Notes: generated by a model not told the origin, from the sequence alone. A stretch of DNA of 64,000 nt from Paenibacillus baekrokdamisoli (GCF_003945345.1 NZ_AP019308.1:4853501-4917500); one strand, 5' to 3'; shown: positions 8,779 to 18,740, counted from the stretch's first letter. Program-made: numbers and translations.

Positions 8779-10302
8779 TTATTTGCTTTTGCCTGATCGT
8801 TTAACTTTATACATGGCCTTGTCCGCATTCATCATTAAGGTGTCCCCGTCTCGGCCATCATCGGGAAAGAAACTGGCTCCCATGCTCATTTTAACCGAAA
8901 TCGGCTGCTCTCTATATAGCAATTCTTCCTCGACAAATCTCATCTGCAGCCGCGCAATCATCTGCTCGACGAAGGTATCCGATGAAGCATGACGGATGAA
9001 CAGAACAAATTCGTCCCCGCCCAATCTCGCCGCTATTCCAATTGGATCCGCTATTTCCTTAATGATTCGAGCTGTATGCCGCAGCACTTCATCTCCCGCT
9101 TCATGACCATATTTATCATTCGTCTCTTTAAAAAGATCAAGATCGATAAGAATAACCGTCAATCGCTGGCTGTTCTCCTCAGCCTCTCGGATGGCCTCAT
9201 TCAATTTCTCATAAAAATACCTTCGATTCGGCAACCTTGTCAGCGGGTCATGATAGGCCAGGTATCGAATTTCTTCCTGACTTTCCTTCTGTAACGTCAC
9301 ATCCCGGACAATAAGAATCATATAGGGTTCATTATCAACCGACACGTAATCCCCATCGATCAGAACCTCCACACGATTGCTTCCGTTATAAATCGACGTC
9401 TCGTAATCTTTAAATTCCTTTTTGTCCCGTATTGTATTCTGTAATTCAGTGTTAACCAGTTTGTGAAAAGGTACCTGATCCAGATCGATATGGTCAAATA
9501 ACTGTCTTGCGCTGGGATTAGCTTCTTTAATTTTTCCCGTAGGCTCGACGAGGAGAATAGCTGCAGGATTCAGATTAAACAATTTCTCATACCGCTTCGT
9601 TACAAAATTAAGAAAATCAAACCTGATCATGGCGAGACGCAGAAAGAAGCACCAAATAACGCCGCCATATATATAAGGATAAGGAGGCAGATACCCTCTG
9701 AACTGAAAGTACCCAAACACCACATGCCAGACCGTGCACAGAATGACACCGAAAATCAGCAAATGGAAGATCGCCTTATGCTCCTGTGAGCTTGCTTTCG
9801 CTTTGCCTATGAAGAGCACAACTAAATACAGGATGCTAATGAAAATGCTCACGGTAAGCGCAATATAATAAGGCAAGTTGTAGACAGGATACTTCCAAAC
9901 CCCATCCTGGATAAATTCACTAGAGGAGATAACCTCCTTACGACTTAGCACATTGACGATAATAACCGAGAGCGGCAAATAAAAAATCATGGGATAGAGA
10001 TACCGCGGCATTACCTTATCCATTCCAGAAAACTTAGCTAAAAAATGAAAACCGAGCCCTGGCATAACAATACCCACATTCGAAAACCATAACGCGACAA
10101 GCGCTGGACTATGCGATATTGGAAGCTGATGTCGGATGTATTCTTCCAAGAATAATAAAATGTAAACGACTGCCGTTAGAAAAAGCAGCCTGTGCTCGAC
10201 CTTTTTTGAATTACGCAAGATCACATCGGTGCCCGTATATATGAAAAATAGAATAGGGATTAAGTAAGTGAATAGAAATGTCCAAACTTCCGATGTACTC
10301 AA
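8779..10302 (-). CDS. Membrane diguanylate cyclase: 7TM sensor, PAS, GGDEF
   Basis: The first 225 or so residues form about seven hydrophobic segments of the same 7TM type as the kinase at 3892. A PAS domain (NPAAILLVEPTGKIKEAN) and a GGDEF domain (DPLTRLPNRRYFYEKL, then ARLGGDEFVLF, then MNADKAMYK) follow. The active-site GGDEF is intact, so it should make cyclic di-GMP from two GTP at the membrane. The position of the inhibitory RxxD site reads DPIG, so product feedback may be lost. The start codon is TTG at 10302, with GGGGAG about 11 nt upstream. It is monocistronic, with its own terminator. The ligand of the sensor is not predictable. Confidence 0.92.
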   Translation of the reverse strand: MSTSEVWTFLFTYLIPILFFIYTGTDVILRNSKKVEHRLLFLTAVVYILLFLEEYIRHQLPISHSPALVALWFSNVGIVMPGLGFHFLAKFSGMDKVMPRYLYPMIFYLPLSVIIVNVLSRKEVISSSEFIQDGVWKYPVYNLPYYIALTVSIFISILYLVVLFIGKAKASSQEHKAIFHLLIFGVILCTVWHVVFGYFQFRGYLPPYPYIYGGVIWCFFLRLAMIRFDFLNFVTKRYEKLFNLNPAAILLVEPTGKIKEANPSARQLFDHIDLDQVPFHKLVNTELQNTIRDKKEFKDYETSIYNGSNRVEVLIDGDYVSVDNEPYMILIVRDVTLQKESQEEIRYLAYHDPLTRLPNRRYFYEKLNEAIREAEENSQRLTVILIDLDLFKETNDKYGHEAGDEVLRHTARIIKEIADPIGIAARLGGDEFVLFIRHASSDTFVEQMIARLQMRFVEEELLYREQPISVKMSMGASFFPDDGRDGDTLMMNADKAMYKVKRSGKSK

Positions 10303-10496
10303 GCGTCACTTCTCTCCCCGCTAGTTAAACCATGTTGATAGCTGCTGCAATCTTACGCTAATTCTAACTTAATTCATTAATTTTGTCTGTAAGTTGTGCT
10401 ACAGCATCCATTCAACGTTGTGATCATCCACCTCTAGACCACCAAGCATTTATGGGGAGACCCGATAATGAACCCACGCATGGATAATAAATAGCA

Positions 10497-10541
10497 AATC
10501 CCCCTCAATCGGCGTGAGAGACCGCGCCGGAGAGGGGGATT
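10497..10541 (-). terminator. Hairpin downstream of the nucleotidase gene
   Basis: AATCCCCCTC (10497-10506) and GAGGGGGATT (10532-10541) are exact complements, with a GC-rich inner section (GCCGA/CCGGC) that extends the stem. The T run is weak, but it directly follows the nucleotidase stop, so it is probably its terminator. Confidence 0.65.
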
Positions 10542-10556
10542 CCTTATCGTATCGTA

Positions 10557-13500
10557 TTAGTTCACTTTGGTGAAACGGCCTTCGACTTTTGCCGATACCG
10601 TGCCGCTTTCGGATTTCGCTTTCATGTAAGCGATCGTCGCGTCAAGGTCTACCGGGCCAGCCTCGCGGTTTGTGCCTTTCAAGAGCAGCGTGTAGCCGTC
10701 TCCGCCGGTCGCCATGAAGTCGTTCACAACGATCGTATAGGATGCTTTGTCGTCTAGTGCAGTGCCGTCTGCCTTCTTAATCTCGATGACCTTCTCACCG
10801 GCGGACTTGCTGTCGTCGTATTTGTAAGTAAAGCCGGAGATTTGGCCGATCTTCGTACCAGTCGATCCCCATTGCTGGTTCAGCAGCTCTTTCATTTGCG
10901 CGCCCGTCAGTGTCATCTTAACGAGCACATTGCCGAAAGGCTGTACAGAGAACATATTGCCGTAAGTGACATTGCCTTCCGGAAGGTCGTTGCGGATCCC
11001 ACCAGAGTTCATGAACGCAAAGTCCGATTTCATCGCTTCGCGCATGCCATCGGCAATCAGGTTGCCGAGCGCCGATTCGCCGGAAGCGTTCACTGTACGC
11101 GTAATGGCCGCGTCAGTCTTGCCAACCGGAGCGTTCATGACCGGAGCGTTCTGATCTTGGTACGACTTGATCATTTGGGTTATTTCCGCATCCGGCGTAA
11201 TGCCTTCATGCTTAACGTCGACGATTTCGCCTTTCACAGAAACAACGTTCTGTGTCGCGCGATCGATAACTAGATCGACGTCGGAGAATGCCGTACCATA
11301 GGAAAAGGCTTCAATTACTAGCTTGCCGTCAATCATTTTGTTCACGCCGCCATGGTTATGGCCGGCGAAGATGACGTCAACGTCATCATCCACAGTATTC
11401 GCCAGATCGACTACTTCTCCAGTTGGAGCGTCGCTCTTGCCCTCGAATGGATCGTGAGCCAGGATGACGATGGTGTGAACACCTTTGGCTTGCAGTTCCT
11501 TGACGGCTTTGTTAACCGCCGGAGCTTGTTCGGTAAAAGTTAGGCCTTTAATGCTTTCGGCTTTCACGATGGAAGGCGTAATGTTCGTTACGACTCCGAT
11601 GAAACCCACTTTCACTCCGCCGACTTCTAGTACTTTGTAGGCGTCGAGCAACGGTTTACCGCTCTCGTCCACCACGTTCGCAGCAACGTAAGGGAAGTTT
11701 GCTCCCGCAAAATCCTTGCCTGTCTTCGGATTCTTACCTCCGTTGATTAAGCGGAGCGCTTCGGCTGCGCCATGGTCGAACTCATGGTTGCCGAGCGTGC
11801 CAATATCGAATCCAAGACGATTCAAGAAATCAATCGTCGGCTCATCTTGGAGCATAGCGGATACCGGTGAGCTGGCTCCAACCACGTCACCCGCATGCAC
11901 GAGCAGTGTATTCGGATTCGCAGCTTCGCGCTGCTTCAAATAAGCAGACAAATAATCCGCGCCGCCAACCGTGGATACCACTTTGCCAGTTGCATCTTTC
12001 ACGTCTTTCTTATAGTCCAATTGTCCGTGGAAATCATTAATGCCGAGCAATTGTACCGAAATATCACTGATGAGTGTATGAACGACTTTCGCCGCTTCGG
12101 CGCGCGTCGACGAAGCTTTAGGAACGAACTTGCCTTCGCCGCGCCCGTTCATAACTCCGCGATCCACCGTGATATTCACGCCATTTTTCGCCCATGCGCT
12201 AATTCCGGAGTCATCCGCGAATGTCTTGACATCCACGACCGCAATTGCATTGCCTGCTTTGAGTTTCAGCGCGCTGCTGGCCATGACCGCCATTTGCTCA
12301 CGGGTAATCTTCTCATTCGGAGCGAATAAAGTTGGAGCAATTCCACTTACCAAACCGTTCTCATTGGCAGCCGCGACCGAATCCGCGTACCAAGCGGTTG
12401 CCGGAACATCCTTGAATGCGACCTTATTTTTTGCGGTCAATTTCAAAGCTTTTACAAGCAGTGTTGCGAATTCCGCGCGCGTTACGTTCGTGTTCGGATC
12501 AAAAGTCGTATCCGTTTTGCCGGTTACAATTTGTTTCGCAGCCAGATCATTAATGGCTGAGAAAGCCCAATGAGTAGCTGGAACGTCCGTAAACGTCTTG
12601 CTAACGTCGAGGGAGAAGATACCGAAGCCCTTGTCGTCTACTTTGTCCAAGTAACGGATGTTACTTGTTGTTTTAGCGTACTCCGCCGCTTTCGGGGAAG
12701 AAGTAAACGTAACATGTACGTCGCCAAAGATCGGAGCAATCGACCAGTTATTATCGAGGCTCGGGTTAATTTCTTTATGAGCGCTAATGTAGTCCATTAA
12801 GATTTGGCGGTTCTCGTCCGGCGCGTCGATGATGTATTTACTGCCTTTAACGCCCGGGAAATTGCCACCGCCGCTTGCACGGTAGTTGTTCGTAACGACG
12901 ATGAAGTCTTGATTCGGATCGATCGGCTTGCCATTAAAGTTTAATTTGATGATCCGGCTCGAGGACGCATCGTTGATCGTGCCATCGATTTTATACTTAG
13001 CCGGCTTGGTAACGTCAACTTGGTAAGTAACACCGTCAATAACGTCGAAGTTATACACTTGGAACGAAGCATTGAGCAATGCTTGCTCTTCCGTCTTGTT
13101 CGGATCGATCTGATTGAATTTGCCCGCGGACATCTCGAGCCATTCTTTCACGACCGAGCCTTTGACCATGATCGCCTTCAACGTATTGTCGTACAGATAG
13201 AGATCGCCTGCGCTCTTAATTGCGAGCGGGCCGGCTTTAATTTCCGTGAATTCCTCTACGCCGTTACGTCCCGCCTTGAACGGAGCACCTACGGACAAGA
13301 TCGGCGTATCCTTGTACTGGGGGAGGTTTTGCTTGATGTAATTCTCGACGTACCATTTCTGCGCGTTCGTCACGATCTGGACGGAAGGGTCGTCCTGAAC
13401 GAGCGCGAAGTAGCTGTGAATAGGAGCAGTCGTCGTTCCGATCGGGTTGTTCGCGTACTTGATAGTTGCTTCGTGATCGACCTTGACAGCGTCGACGATC

Positions 13501-14630
13501 GCTTGATCGATTTCGACAAGCGGTTTCTTGGCAACGCTATCGTAGATGGCCTTCGTGGAGGACTGGGAATTAGCAACCTTCCATTTTCCATCCTGCTTCT
13601 CCAACGTCAAATCGATGATTCCCAAATTGCTGCCGCCGTATCCGGATTGAACGGCAGGCACGCCGTTGATTGTGCCTTTGGCATTGTCGATGCTCGCGTA
13701 TACTTTGCCGGAGGCATCCTTGAACAAGGCGTCGAGCGATTTCTCGTCCGCGGCTGGGAACACCTTGTGGGTGTGCGAGAAAGTGATGGCGTCGATGCCA
13801 GGCACTTTGCTGAGCAGCAGTACCGCGTCTTCAGCGTTCGTATTCGCTTGAGCATTGCCGTTAAAGCCTGTGTGCGCTAGGGCGATAATGATGTCCGCGC
13901 CATCCGCTTTCATCTTGGGTACGAATTTCTCGGCGGTCGCGGCAATGTCCTTCGTGATTACTTTGCCGTCGAGCCAGGTTTTGTCCCATTGGGTAATTTG
14001 CGGCGGAACAAAACCGATGACGCCGATCTTCAGCGTCTGTTCCTGGCCGGATTCGTCGACAACCTTCTTCGAAATAATCTCGTAAGGCTTGAAACGATTA
14101 ACGTCGTTGTCTGGATTTCCGTCCTTATCATCAATATATACATTCGCACTTACATAAGGGAAGTTCGCGCCTTTAATGGCTTGATCCAGATAATCGAGCC
14201 CGTAGTTGAACTCATGGTTGCCAAGGGTGGCAACATCGTAGCCTACCTGATTCATAGCCTTGTAGACCGGATGAATCTCGTCGCCCTTAATTGGGGCTAC
14301 CAATGCCTTGTAAGTACCAAGCGGGGTCCCTTGGATGAGGTCTCCGTTGTCCACAAGGAAGTTGTTCTTCGATTCCGCTTTAGCTGCTTTGATTAGATTG
14401 GCCGTTCTAGCAAACCCGACCGTGTTAGAGACCGCATCCTTGTAATAATCGTAAGGCACGAGATTCGTGTGGATGTCCGTCGTTTCCATGATTCTGAGCT
14501 TCAGGCTGGATCCCGCGTCCGCAGCCGCCGCGTACATGCCGCTGAACGGCATCGACAGCAGAGTCAGCGTCAAAGATGAGACAGCAAGCTTTCTTAAAGC
14601 CTTTTTCCTTTTCAGATGCATTTCTTTCAT
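10557..14630 (-). CDS. Surface double nucleotidase (YfkN-like) with internal SLH triplet
   Basis: Two complete metallophosphoesterase plus 5'-nucleotidase C-terminal modules flank three SLH repeats. Module 1 (about 45-660; TTDIHTNLVPYDYY, DNGDLIQGT, GNHEFNYG, SHTHKVF) resembles 2',3'-cyclic-nucleotide phosphodiesterases. The SLH repeats lie at about 685-870 (FTDVPATHWAF, NVTRAEFATLL, ITREQMAVMAS, STRAEAAKVV). Module 2 (about 875-1360; GINDFHGQLDY, HAGDVVGASSP, GNHEFDHG, GHNHGGVN, MNSGGIRNDLPEG) resembles UshA/YfkN 5'-nucleotidases. A signal peptide precedes. The protein would dephosphorylate extracellular nucleotides at the wall to supply phosphate and nucleosides. Bacillus YfkN has the same two enzymes but is sortase-anchored. 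The start is probably ATG 14630; the ATG at 14642 abuts the GAGGAG ribosome site. Confidence 0.92.
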   Translation of the reverse strand: MKEMHLKRKKALRKLAVSSLTLTLLSMPFSGMYAAAADAGSSLKLRIMETTDIHTNLVPYDYYKDAVSNTVGFARTANLIKAAKAESKNNFLVDNGDLIQGTPLGTYKALVAPIKGDEIHPVYKAMNQVGYDVATLGNHEFNYGLDYLDQAIKGANFPYVSANVYIDDKDGNPDNDVNRFKPYEIISKKVVDESGQEQTLKIGVIGFVPPQITQWDKTWLDGKVITKDIAATAEKFVPKMKADGADIIIALAHTGFNGNAQANTNAEDAVLLLSKVPGIDAITFSHTHKVFPAADEKSLDALFKDASGKVYASIDNAKGTINGVPAVQSGYGGSNLGIIDLTLEKQDGKWKVANSQSSTKAIYDSVAKKPLVEIDQAIVDAVKVDHEATIKYANNPIGTTTAPIHSYFALVQDDPSVQIVTNAQKWYVENYIKQNLPQYKDTPILSVGAPFKAGRNGVEEFTEIKAGPLAIKSAGDLYLYDNTLKAIMVKGSVVKEWLEMSAGKFNQIDPNKTEEQALLNASFQVYNFDVIDGVTYQVDVTKPAKYKIDGTINDASSSRIIKLNFNGKPIDPNQDFIVVTNNYRASGGGNFPGVKGSKYIIDAPDENRQILMDYISAHKEINPSLDNNWSIAPIFGDVHVTFTSSPKAAEYAKTTSNIRYLDKVDDKGFGIFSLDVSKTFTDVPATHWAFSAINDLAAKQIVTGKTDTTFDPNTNVTRAEFATLLVKALKLTAKNKVAFKDVPATAWYADSVAAANENGLVSGIAPTLFAPNEKITREQMAVMASSALKLKAGNAIAVVDVKTFADDSGISAWAKNGVNITVDRGVMNGRGEGKFVPKASSTRAEAAKVVHTLISDISVQLLGINDFHGQLDYKKDVKDATGKVVSTVGGADYLSAYLKQREAANPNTLLVHAGDVVGASSPVSAMLQDEPTIDFLNRLGFDIGTLGNHEFDHGAAEALRLINGGKNPKTGKDFAGANFPYVAANVVDESGKPLLDAYKVLEVGGVKVGFIGVVTNITPSIVKAESIKGLTFTEQAPAVNKAVKELQAKGVHTIVILAHDPFEGKSDAPTGEVVDLANTVDDDVDVIFAGHNHGGVNKMIDGKLVIEAFSYGTAFSDVDLVIDRATQNVVSVKGEIVDVKHEGITPDAEITQMIKSYQDQNAPVMNAPVGKTDAAITRTVNASGESALGNLIADGMREAMKSDFAFMNSGGIRNDLPEGNVTYGNMFSVQPFGNVLVKMTLTGAQMKELLNQQWGSTGTKIGQISGFTYKYDDSKSAGEKVIEIKKADGTALDDKASYTIVVNDFMATGGDGYTLLLKGTNREAGPVDLDATIAYMKAKSESGTVSAKVEGRFTKVN

Positions 14631-14909
14631 TCTTTCAACCATCTCCTCACGTCATAATTTCTTACATAAAAATAACATATCAATCTATTAAGTTTAAAAA
14701 ATTAAATTTAACAGATCAAAACTATAATAAGGGATACATAGAAAGAAGAACACGATAAAAGATGGATCAATTTCCAACAAATGTAATAATTGGGTTGTCA
14801 AATAAAATCATTCCCGGTTTACCAAATGTGGAAGTCCATAGGACTCATGCTTAAGGTCACATCTGTCCTACAAAGCCAATCATTATACCGTTTAAAAGAA
14901 GTAACGCCG

Positions 14910-15212
14910 TTAAAGGCTTATGAATAAATAGCTCGGTCCTGAATCCGAACAAAGATACACGACTTCGACATCGTCCCGCCTTTTCATCGTTCGACGGATT
15001 TCAACCTTTTTCTTCTTTATCAGCTCGGGAATAAACAATCGCTCAACAAAGTCTCAACGAAAAACAGAGCCTTGAATCCGAATCCCCTTCGAAATAAGGG
15101 GGATACAAACTTCAAGACCCTGCGCTTCAAATAGAACACCTATTCTTGGACTATCCGCTGCATATCCAAATAAATACTCCTCTAAGCATCTTTCAATTTG
15201 CCGCTTATCCAT
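14910..15212 (-). pseudogene. Small unknown gene interrupted by one in-frame TGA
   Basis: From ATG 15212 the frame codes 52 residues (MDKRQIERCLEEYLFGYAAD and on, ending GIRIQGSVFR), meets TGA at 15056-15054, and continues in the same frame for 47 further codons (DFVERLFIPELIKKKKVEIR and on) to TAA at 14910. Both halves look like ordinary protein, so this was probably a gene of about 100 codons broken by a point mutation. The ribosome site is weak. I do not recognise the family. The remainder of the 14631-15265 gap shows nothing else. Confidence 0.4.
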
Positions 15213-15265
15213 GATTTCAAAATAATCCGTCTATCTGCAATTATTTCAAGCTATGCTAGAGTATT

Positions 15266-18200
15266 TCACTTCAGACATTGATAAACCGCCATCATATCTC
15301 GTTTATTCAACTCACGAATACGATTGAAAATAGGAATATCTGCAACCGCCTCAGTAAGTAAGCTTTCAGCAACAACATCACTTACTTTACCTGTTAGCCA
15401 TGTTTGTACATCTATGCCGTCCGCGATTTCCTTGCGCCCTTCATCATTGATCCCACTTACATAACAGCTAACACATGGCACCGATAATTTATATACGCCA
15501 TCATGGAGTCCATCTTCTGAAATTACTTTCTTCCCATCACAGAATGGACATGGATGACTTGCTTTAATCTTATTAATTTGGGTAACAATTTTATTGTAAC
15601 CAAACGCTTCATAGACATAAGTTAGTTTTTTATATTTTCCATTGGTGAAATACTTATCGATAATGGTTTCTCTAGTTTCAGCAATATTGGCAAAATCACA
15701 GATAGTAATCAAGTTTTTGCTGCTGATTGCCTCGATGTTACCTTTAATCTTGTCCCAAAATGGTACGGCATTTTGTAAAACCACTTCATAGCCCACAAAG
15801 CTTGCAAGCTCCAGTTCAAGCATTTTCAGCGCAACTTGTGTTTCCCTAGGAAGCAAGGAGACATCTTCCGTAAGTGCAAGATTGCCGCCAACAATTGATT
15901 TTAGTTTTTCTAGTTCTGGTAACTTCCCTACGATTTTTATGACCTGATCTATCGGTTGCTGAATAATCTCACGAATATCCGTGTCACCAAATTTTAGCTT
16001 TTTATGATGGTTCAACACGGTTCCTTGACAAACTGGGCAGGTAATCATTTCTTTTGAGGTTTTCATACCCTCTTTAATAGTAATGGACTTCGAAATAGAC
16101 ATATAACGCCCAAGGATGAGATTAAAGCCTTCCCATGTTCTCGAAGCCTTCCCTGCTTTATCATAAAATGACTTTTCCCAATAACCATATAAGAATGTAT
16201 GCTTTTCTGCTTCTGACATTTCATTAAAGCTTTTACTAATATCGTGACCAAGTTCGTTCTTTAGCTCATCAAATAGGAATTGCAATTTTGCATATTGATA
16301 ATATTTCAAGACCTCCATGACATCTGGATGTAATAAACCATCCCAGAATGGCACGGTTTTGTCTTGAATGACAACATTAATATCAAATTGTTCAATGACA
16401 CGACGGCCAGAACAACATGGACAATGATTTTCTTGATAATAGAAATCGAAGCTTCTTGTATCTTTATTGGTCGGATGAGCAGCCACAATACGGTTGATCA
16501 GTCCACCCATTTCATAGAGAAAACTATATTGACTATACAGGTGTCGTTCAAGATCAATAGCAATGACAGGCGCAATGGTATCCGATTCGTATTCACCATA
16601 AATGACACGGGCGATTGGTGATAAGCTTTTTAAAATACCACCCTTATAGACGTTTTCTGCCTTTTTAAAATAGTCCATATGATTCTCTTGTAAGTAGTGA
16701 ACCCCTTTTTGCTGTTTGAGTGTGGAAGAGATCTGCAAGGGAACAATATGATCTTCCTTGTTTTGTTGACGATAATAATCATCATGACTGACAACATCAA
16801 GATGTTGAACAGGTTCAGGCTGCCTCTTGCCAAAATCAACGATAAAATCAGAGCTTTCTAGCATATAGGCATTATGTTCTATCATCAGGATAGAGACAGA
16901 TTCATCTTGCAAAATGAGCCTAACACTATCAATGAATTGGTTTAAAATATTTTGTGATAAACCTTTTGAAGGCTCGTCAAAAATAAAAAGCGTATGTGGG
17001 TTTCTTGAGTTAGCAAACAGCTCAGAAACTAAATGAACACATTGAAATTCACCCGTCGATAAGGATTGTGTTTTTCTTTCTAATGTCAAATAACCAAGTC
17101 CAAGTTTTTTCAATAAGCTCAATCGTTTATGAGCGATGTCCTCATTGGGTAGTTCATCAATAATATCTTCAATCGAACGCTGGAAAATATCATCCATAAT
17201 ATCTTCGCTATATTTGGTGAGCTTCTTTTTAATATCAAGAAAAGTCGCAACGGTTGACCGGCTGGTAATCGATTGGTTTCGATCTTGCCCAACCACTACC
17301 AGTTTATCTTTTGGATAACGCTTCTGAAAATCTTTGACCATACACTCATTGACAAGTGTAGATTTACCACACCCAGACTCACCCGTAAAGGTTACAAGTC
17401 TATTTTTGGGAATCTGAATTTCAGCCATTTGAATATTACGGCAGTAAAGATCATGAAACTGATAGTAATCTGTTGGCATTGCCTGATTTTGTTCAGAGTT
17501 GATCGGTTTGGGACGTGGTGATTCTTCAACAATTTTTCCGCCATATTTACCACTGCCAGGCCCAAAGAACAATTGTTCATCCGTTGTATCGAGCACCGTG
17601 TCAGAATGATCGATCAGCCAAATTTGATTCTTGCAGCCTAATTGTTTGATCTGTTCTAAAATTTTCAATAGCGTTTGGTGATCAAGACCAACGGAGATTT
17701 CATCAATAATAATAACTGTGTTTTCACTAGTTGCCATGAATTCTGCCAAGTAAAGCCGTGTTAATTCTCCACCTGATAATGTACCCATAATACGATTTAA
17801 TGTTAAGTAGCCAATATTCATATTGATTATATTTTGGAGGATATGCTGCTTCGCTTCACTAAGATTTAATTCCTCTGCAAGAGAAAGAATCGATTCTATG
17901 CTTAAGTTGTTGCTATCGGAAATACGATGTGGTTGATTAAATAATTCCATCTTATATTGCTCAACTTCTTGATTGTAGCGCCTACCCTCACACTTTGGAC
18001 ATTCGACATTCTGGGTCATACTGCGCCCTTTACAATCCGGACACCAGCCTAAGGCATTATTAAAGGAAAAAACTTCGGGAGATAGATTGAATTTTTCAGC
18101 AAAACGCTCGCGAATCTCTTTAAAAACGCCGGTATGTGTGCCAATGGTTGAACGAGGATTAGTTGAAATCGATGATCTTCCGAGAAAAAGGACTAAAGGC

Positions 18201-18433
18201 ATATCTTCCATCTTGATCGCACTGAAATTGGTTTCCATAATATCGGGAAATAAATACTGATATTCAGCCTTTGGCAATAAGGAAACGAGACGCTTCTTGG
18301 ATTCTTCACCTATGGTTTGACAAAAAGTTGTTTTCCCAGATCCAGACAAACCAGCAATTCCTACCGATTTATCTACTGGTAGCGCTGCATCTAATAGGTT
18401 AATATTGTTCGAAATTAATTGATTTATTTTCAT
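15266..18433 (-). CDS. Atypical UvrA-like double ABC ATPase with long Cys-pair C-terminal extension
   Basis: ABC domain 1 has Walker A GLSGSGKTT (about 28-36), a zinc module CPDCKGR...CPKCEGRR (131-152), signature TLSGGELTR (about 218) and Walker B IIIDEISVGLD (about 241). ABC domain 2 has Walker A GESGCGKST (about 351), a deviant signature SLSTGEFQ (about 457) and Walker B LFIFDEPSKGLS (about 482), but no zinc insertion. There is no room for the UvrB-binding domain. Residues 560-1055 form an extension with CPCC, CPVC and CPFC...CVSC pairs, of which the CPVC segment resembles a UvrA zinc module. Canonical UvrA is about 950 residues. Class II/III UvrA-like proteins are linked to resistance to DNA-binding drugs; that role is inferred here. 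A ribosome site AAAGGATG precedes ATG 18433. Confidence 0.85.
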   Translation of the reverse strand: MKINQLISNNINLLDAALPVDKSVGIAGLSGSGKTTFCQTIGEESKKRLVSLLPKAEYQYLFPDIMETNFSAIKMEDMPLVLFLGRSSISTNPRSTIGTHTGVFKEIRERFAEKFNLSPEVFSFNNALGWCPDCKGRSMTQNVECPKCEGRRYNQEVEQYKMELFNQPHRISDSNNLSIESILSLAEELNLSEAKQHILQNIINMNIGYLTLNRIMGTLSGGELTRLYLAEFMATSENTVIIIDEISVGLDHQTLLKILEQIKQLGCKNQIWLIDHSDTVLDTTDEQLFFGPGSGKYGGKIVEESPRPKPINSEQNQAMPTDYYQFHDLYCRNIQMAEIQIPKNRLVTFTGESGCGKSTLVNECMVKDFQKRYPKDKLVVVGQDRNQSITSRSTVATFLDIKKKLTKYSEDIMDDIFQRSIEDIIDELPNEDIAHKRLSLLKKLGLGYLTLERKTQSLSTGEFQCVHLVSELFANSRNPHTLFIFDEPSKGLSQNILNQFIDSVRLILQDESVSILMIEHNAYMLESSDFIVDFGKRQPEPVQHLDVVSHDDYYRQQNKEDHIVPLQISSTLKQQKGVHYLQENHMDYFKKAENVYKGGILKSLSPIARVIYGEYESDTIAPVIAIDLERHLYSQYSFLYEMGGLINRIVAAHPTNKDTRSFDFYYQENHCPCCSGRRVIEQFDINVVIQDKTVPFWDGLLHPDVMEVLKYYQYAKLQFLFDELKNELGHDISKSFNEMSEAEKHTFLYGYWEKSFYDKAGKASRTWEGFNLILGRYMSISKSITIKEGMKTSKEMITCPVCQGTVLNHHKKLKFGDTDIREIIQQPIDQVIKIVGKLPELEKLKSIVGGNLALTEDVSLLPRETQVALKMLELELASFVGYEVVLQNAVPFWDKIKGNIEAISSKNLITICDFANIAETRETIIDKYFTNGKYKKLTYVYEAFGYNKIVTQINKIKASHPCPFCDGKKVISEDGLHDGVYKLSVPCVSCYVSGINDEGRKEIADGIDVQTWLTGKVSDVVAESLLTEAVADIPIFNRIRELNKRDMMAVYQCLK

Positions 18434-18535
18434 ATGTACATCCTTTCTATTCTTATAAACCTAGTCTTTCCATGTTATCACAGTGTTAAATGTATTCATT
18501 TCTTTTTTTTCGAATCAAATAACTCTTTCTTGTTC

Positions 18536-18634
18536 TCACAATTTACTCAACCATAGCACAAATCTGCTGGCGTCCGTGAGATTAGTTAGCTGGAGAAAAG
18601 CGCTCACAAGCGCATCTTGGACAATATCATCAGC
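18536..18634 (-). pseudogene. Fragment of an ECF sigma factor (region 2)
   Basis: The minus-strand frame reads ADDIVQDALVSAFLQLTNLT and then DASRFVLWLSKL before TGA. The DDIVQDALVSAFLQL pattern is the hallmark of sigma-70 region 2 in ECF sigma factors. Upstream the frame is closed by TAA and no start is present, so only about 33 codons survive. No other sigma or anti-sigma sequence is visible nearby. Confidence 0.55.
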
Positions 18635-18686
18635 TTAGATGCCTGCGGGTTTTATTTTTTGTCACCTACGAAGATTATTACAAAAT

Positions 18687-18718
18687 AAAAATTCGCCTCA
18701 TTTGTGATACGGTTCCCC
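18687..18718 (+). repeat. GATACGG repeat, copy A
   Basis: This copy reads TTCGCCTCATTTGTGATACG and on through GTTCCCC. It matches copies B (21144-21176) and C (27135-27167) in the same orientation, differing from their shared core at about three positions. Copy C touches a serine-recombinase relic. Confidence 0.55.
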
Positions 18719-18740
18719 ATATCATCTATAGAGCGAAATG

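Noticed and set aside
13020-13880. 286-codon plus-strand open frame inside the nucleotidase gene
   Set aside because: It is antisense to a clearly coding region, has no ribosome site, and the translation (Arg/Val-rich, no motif) is what reverse-complement codon bias produces.
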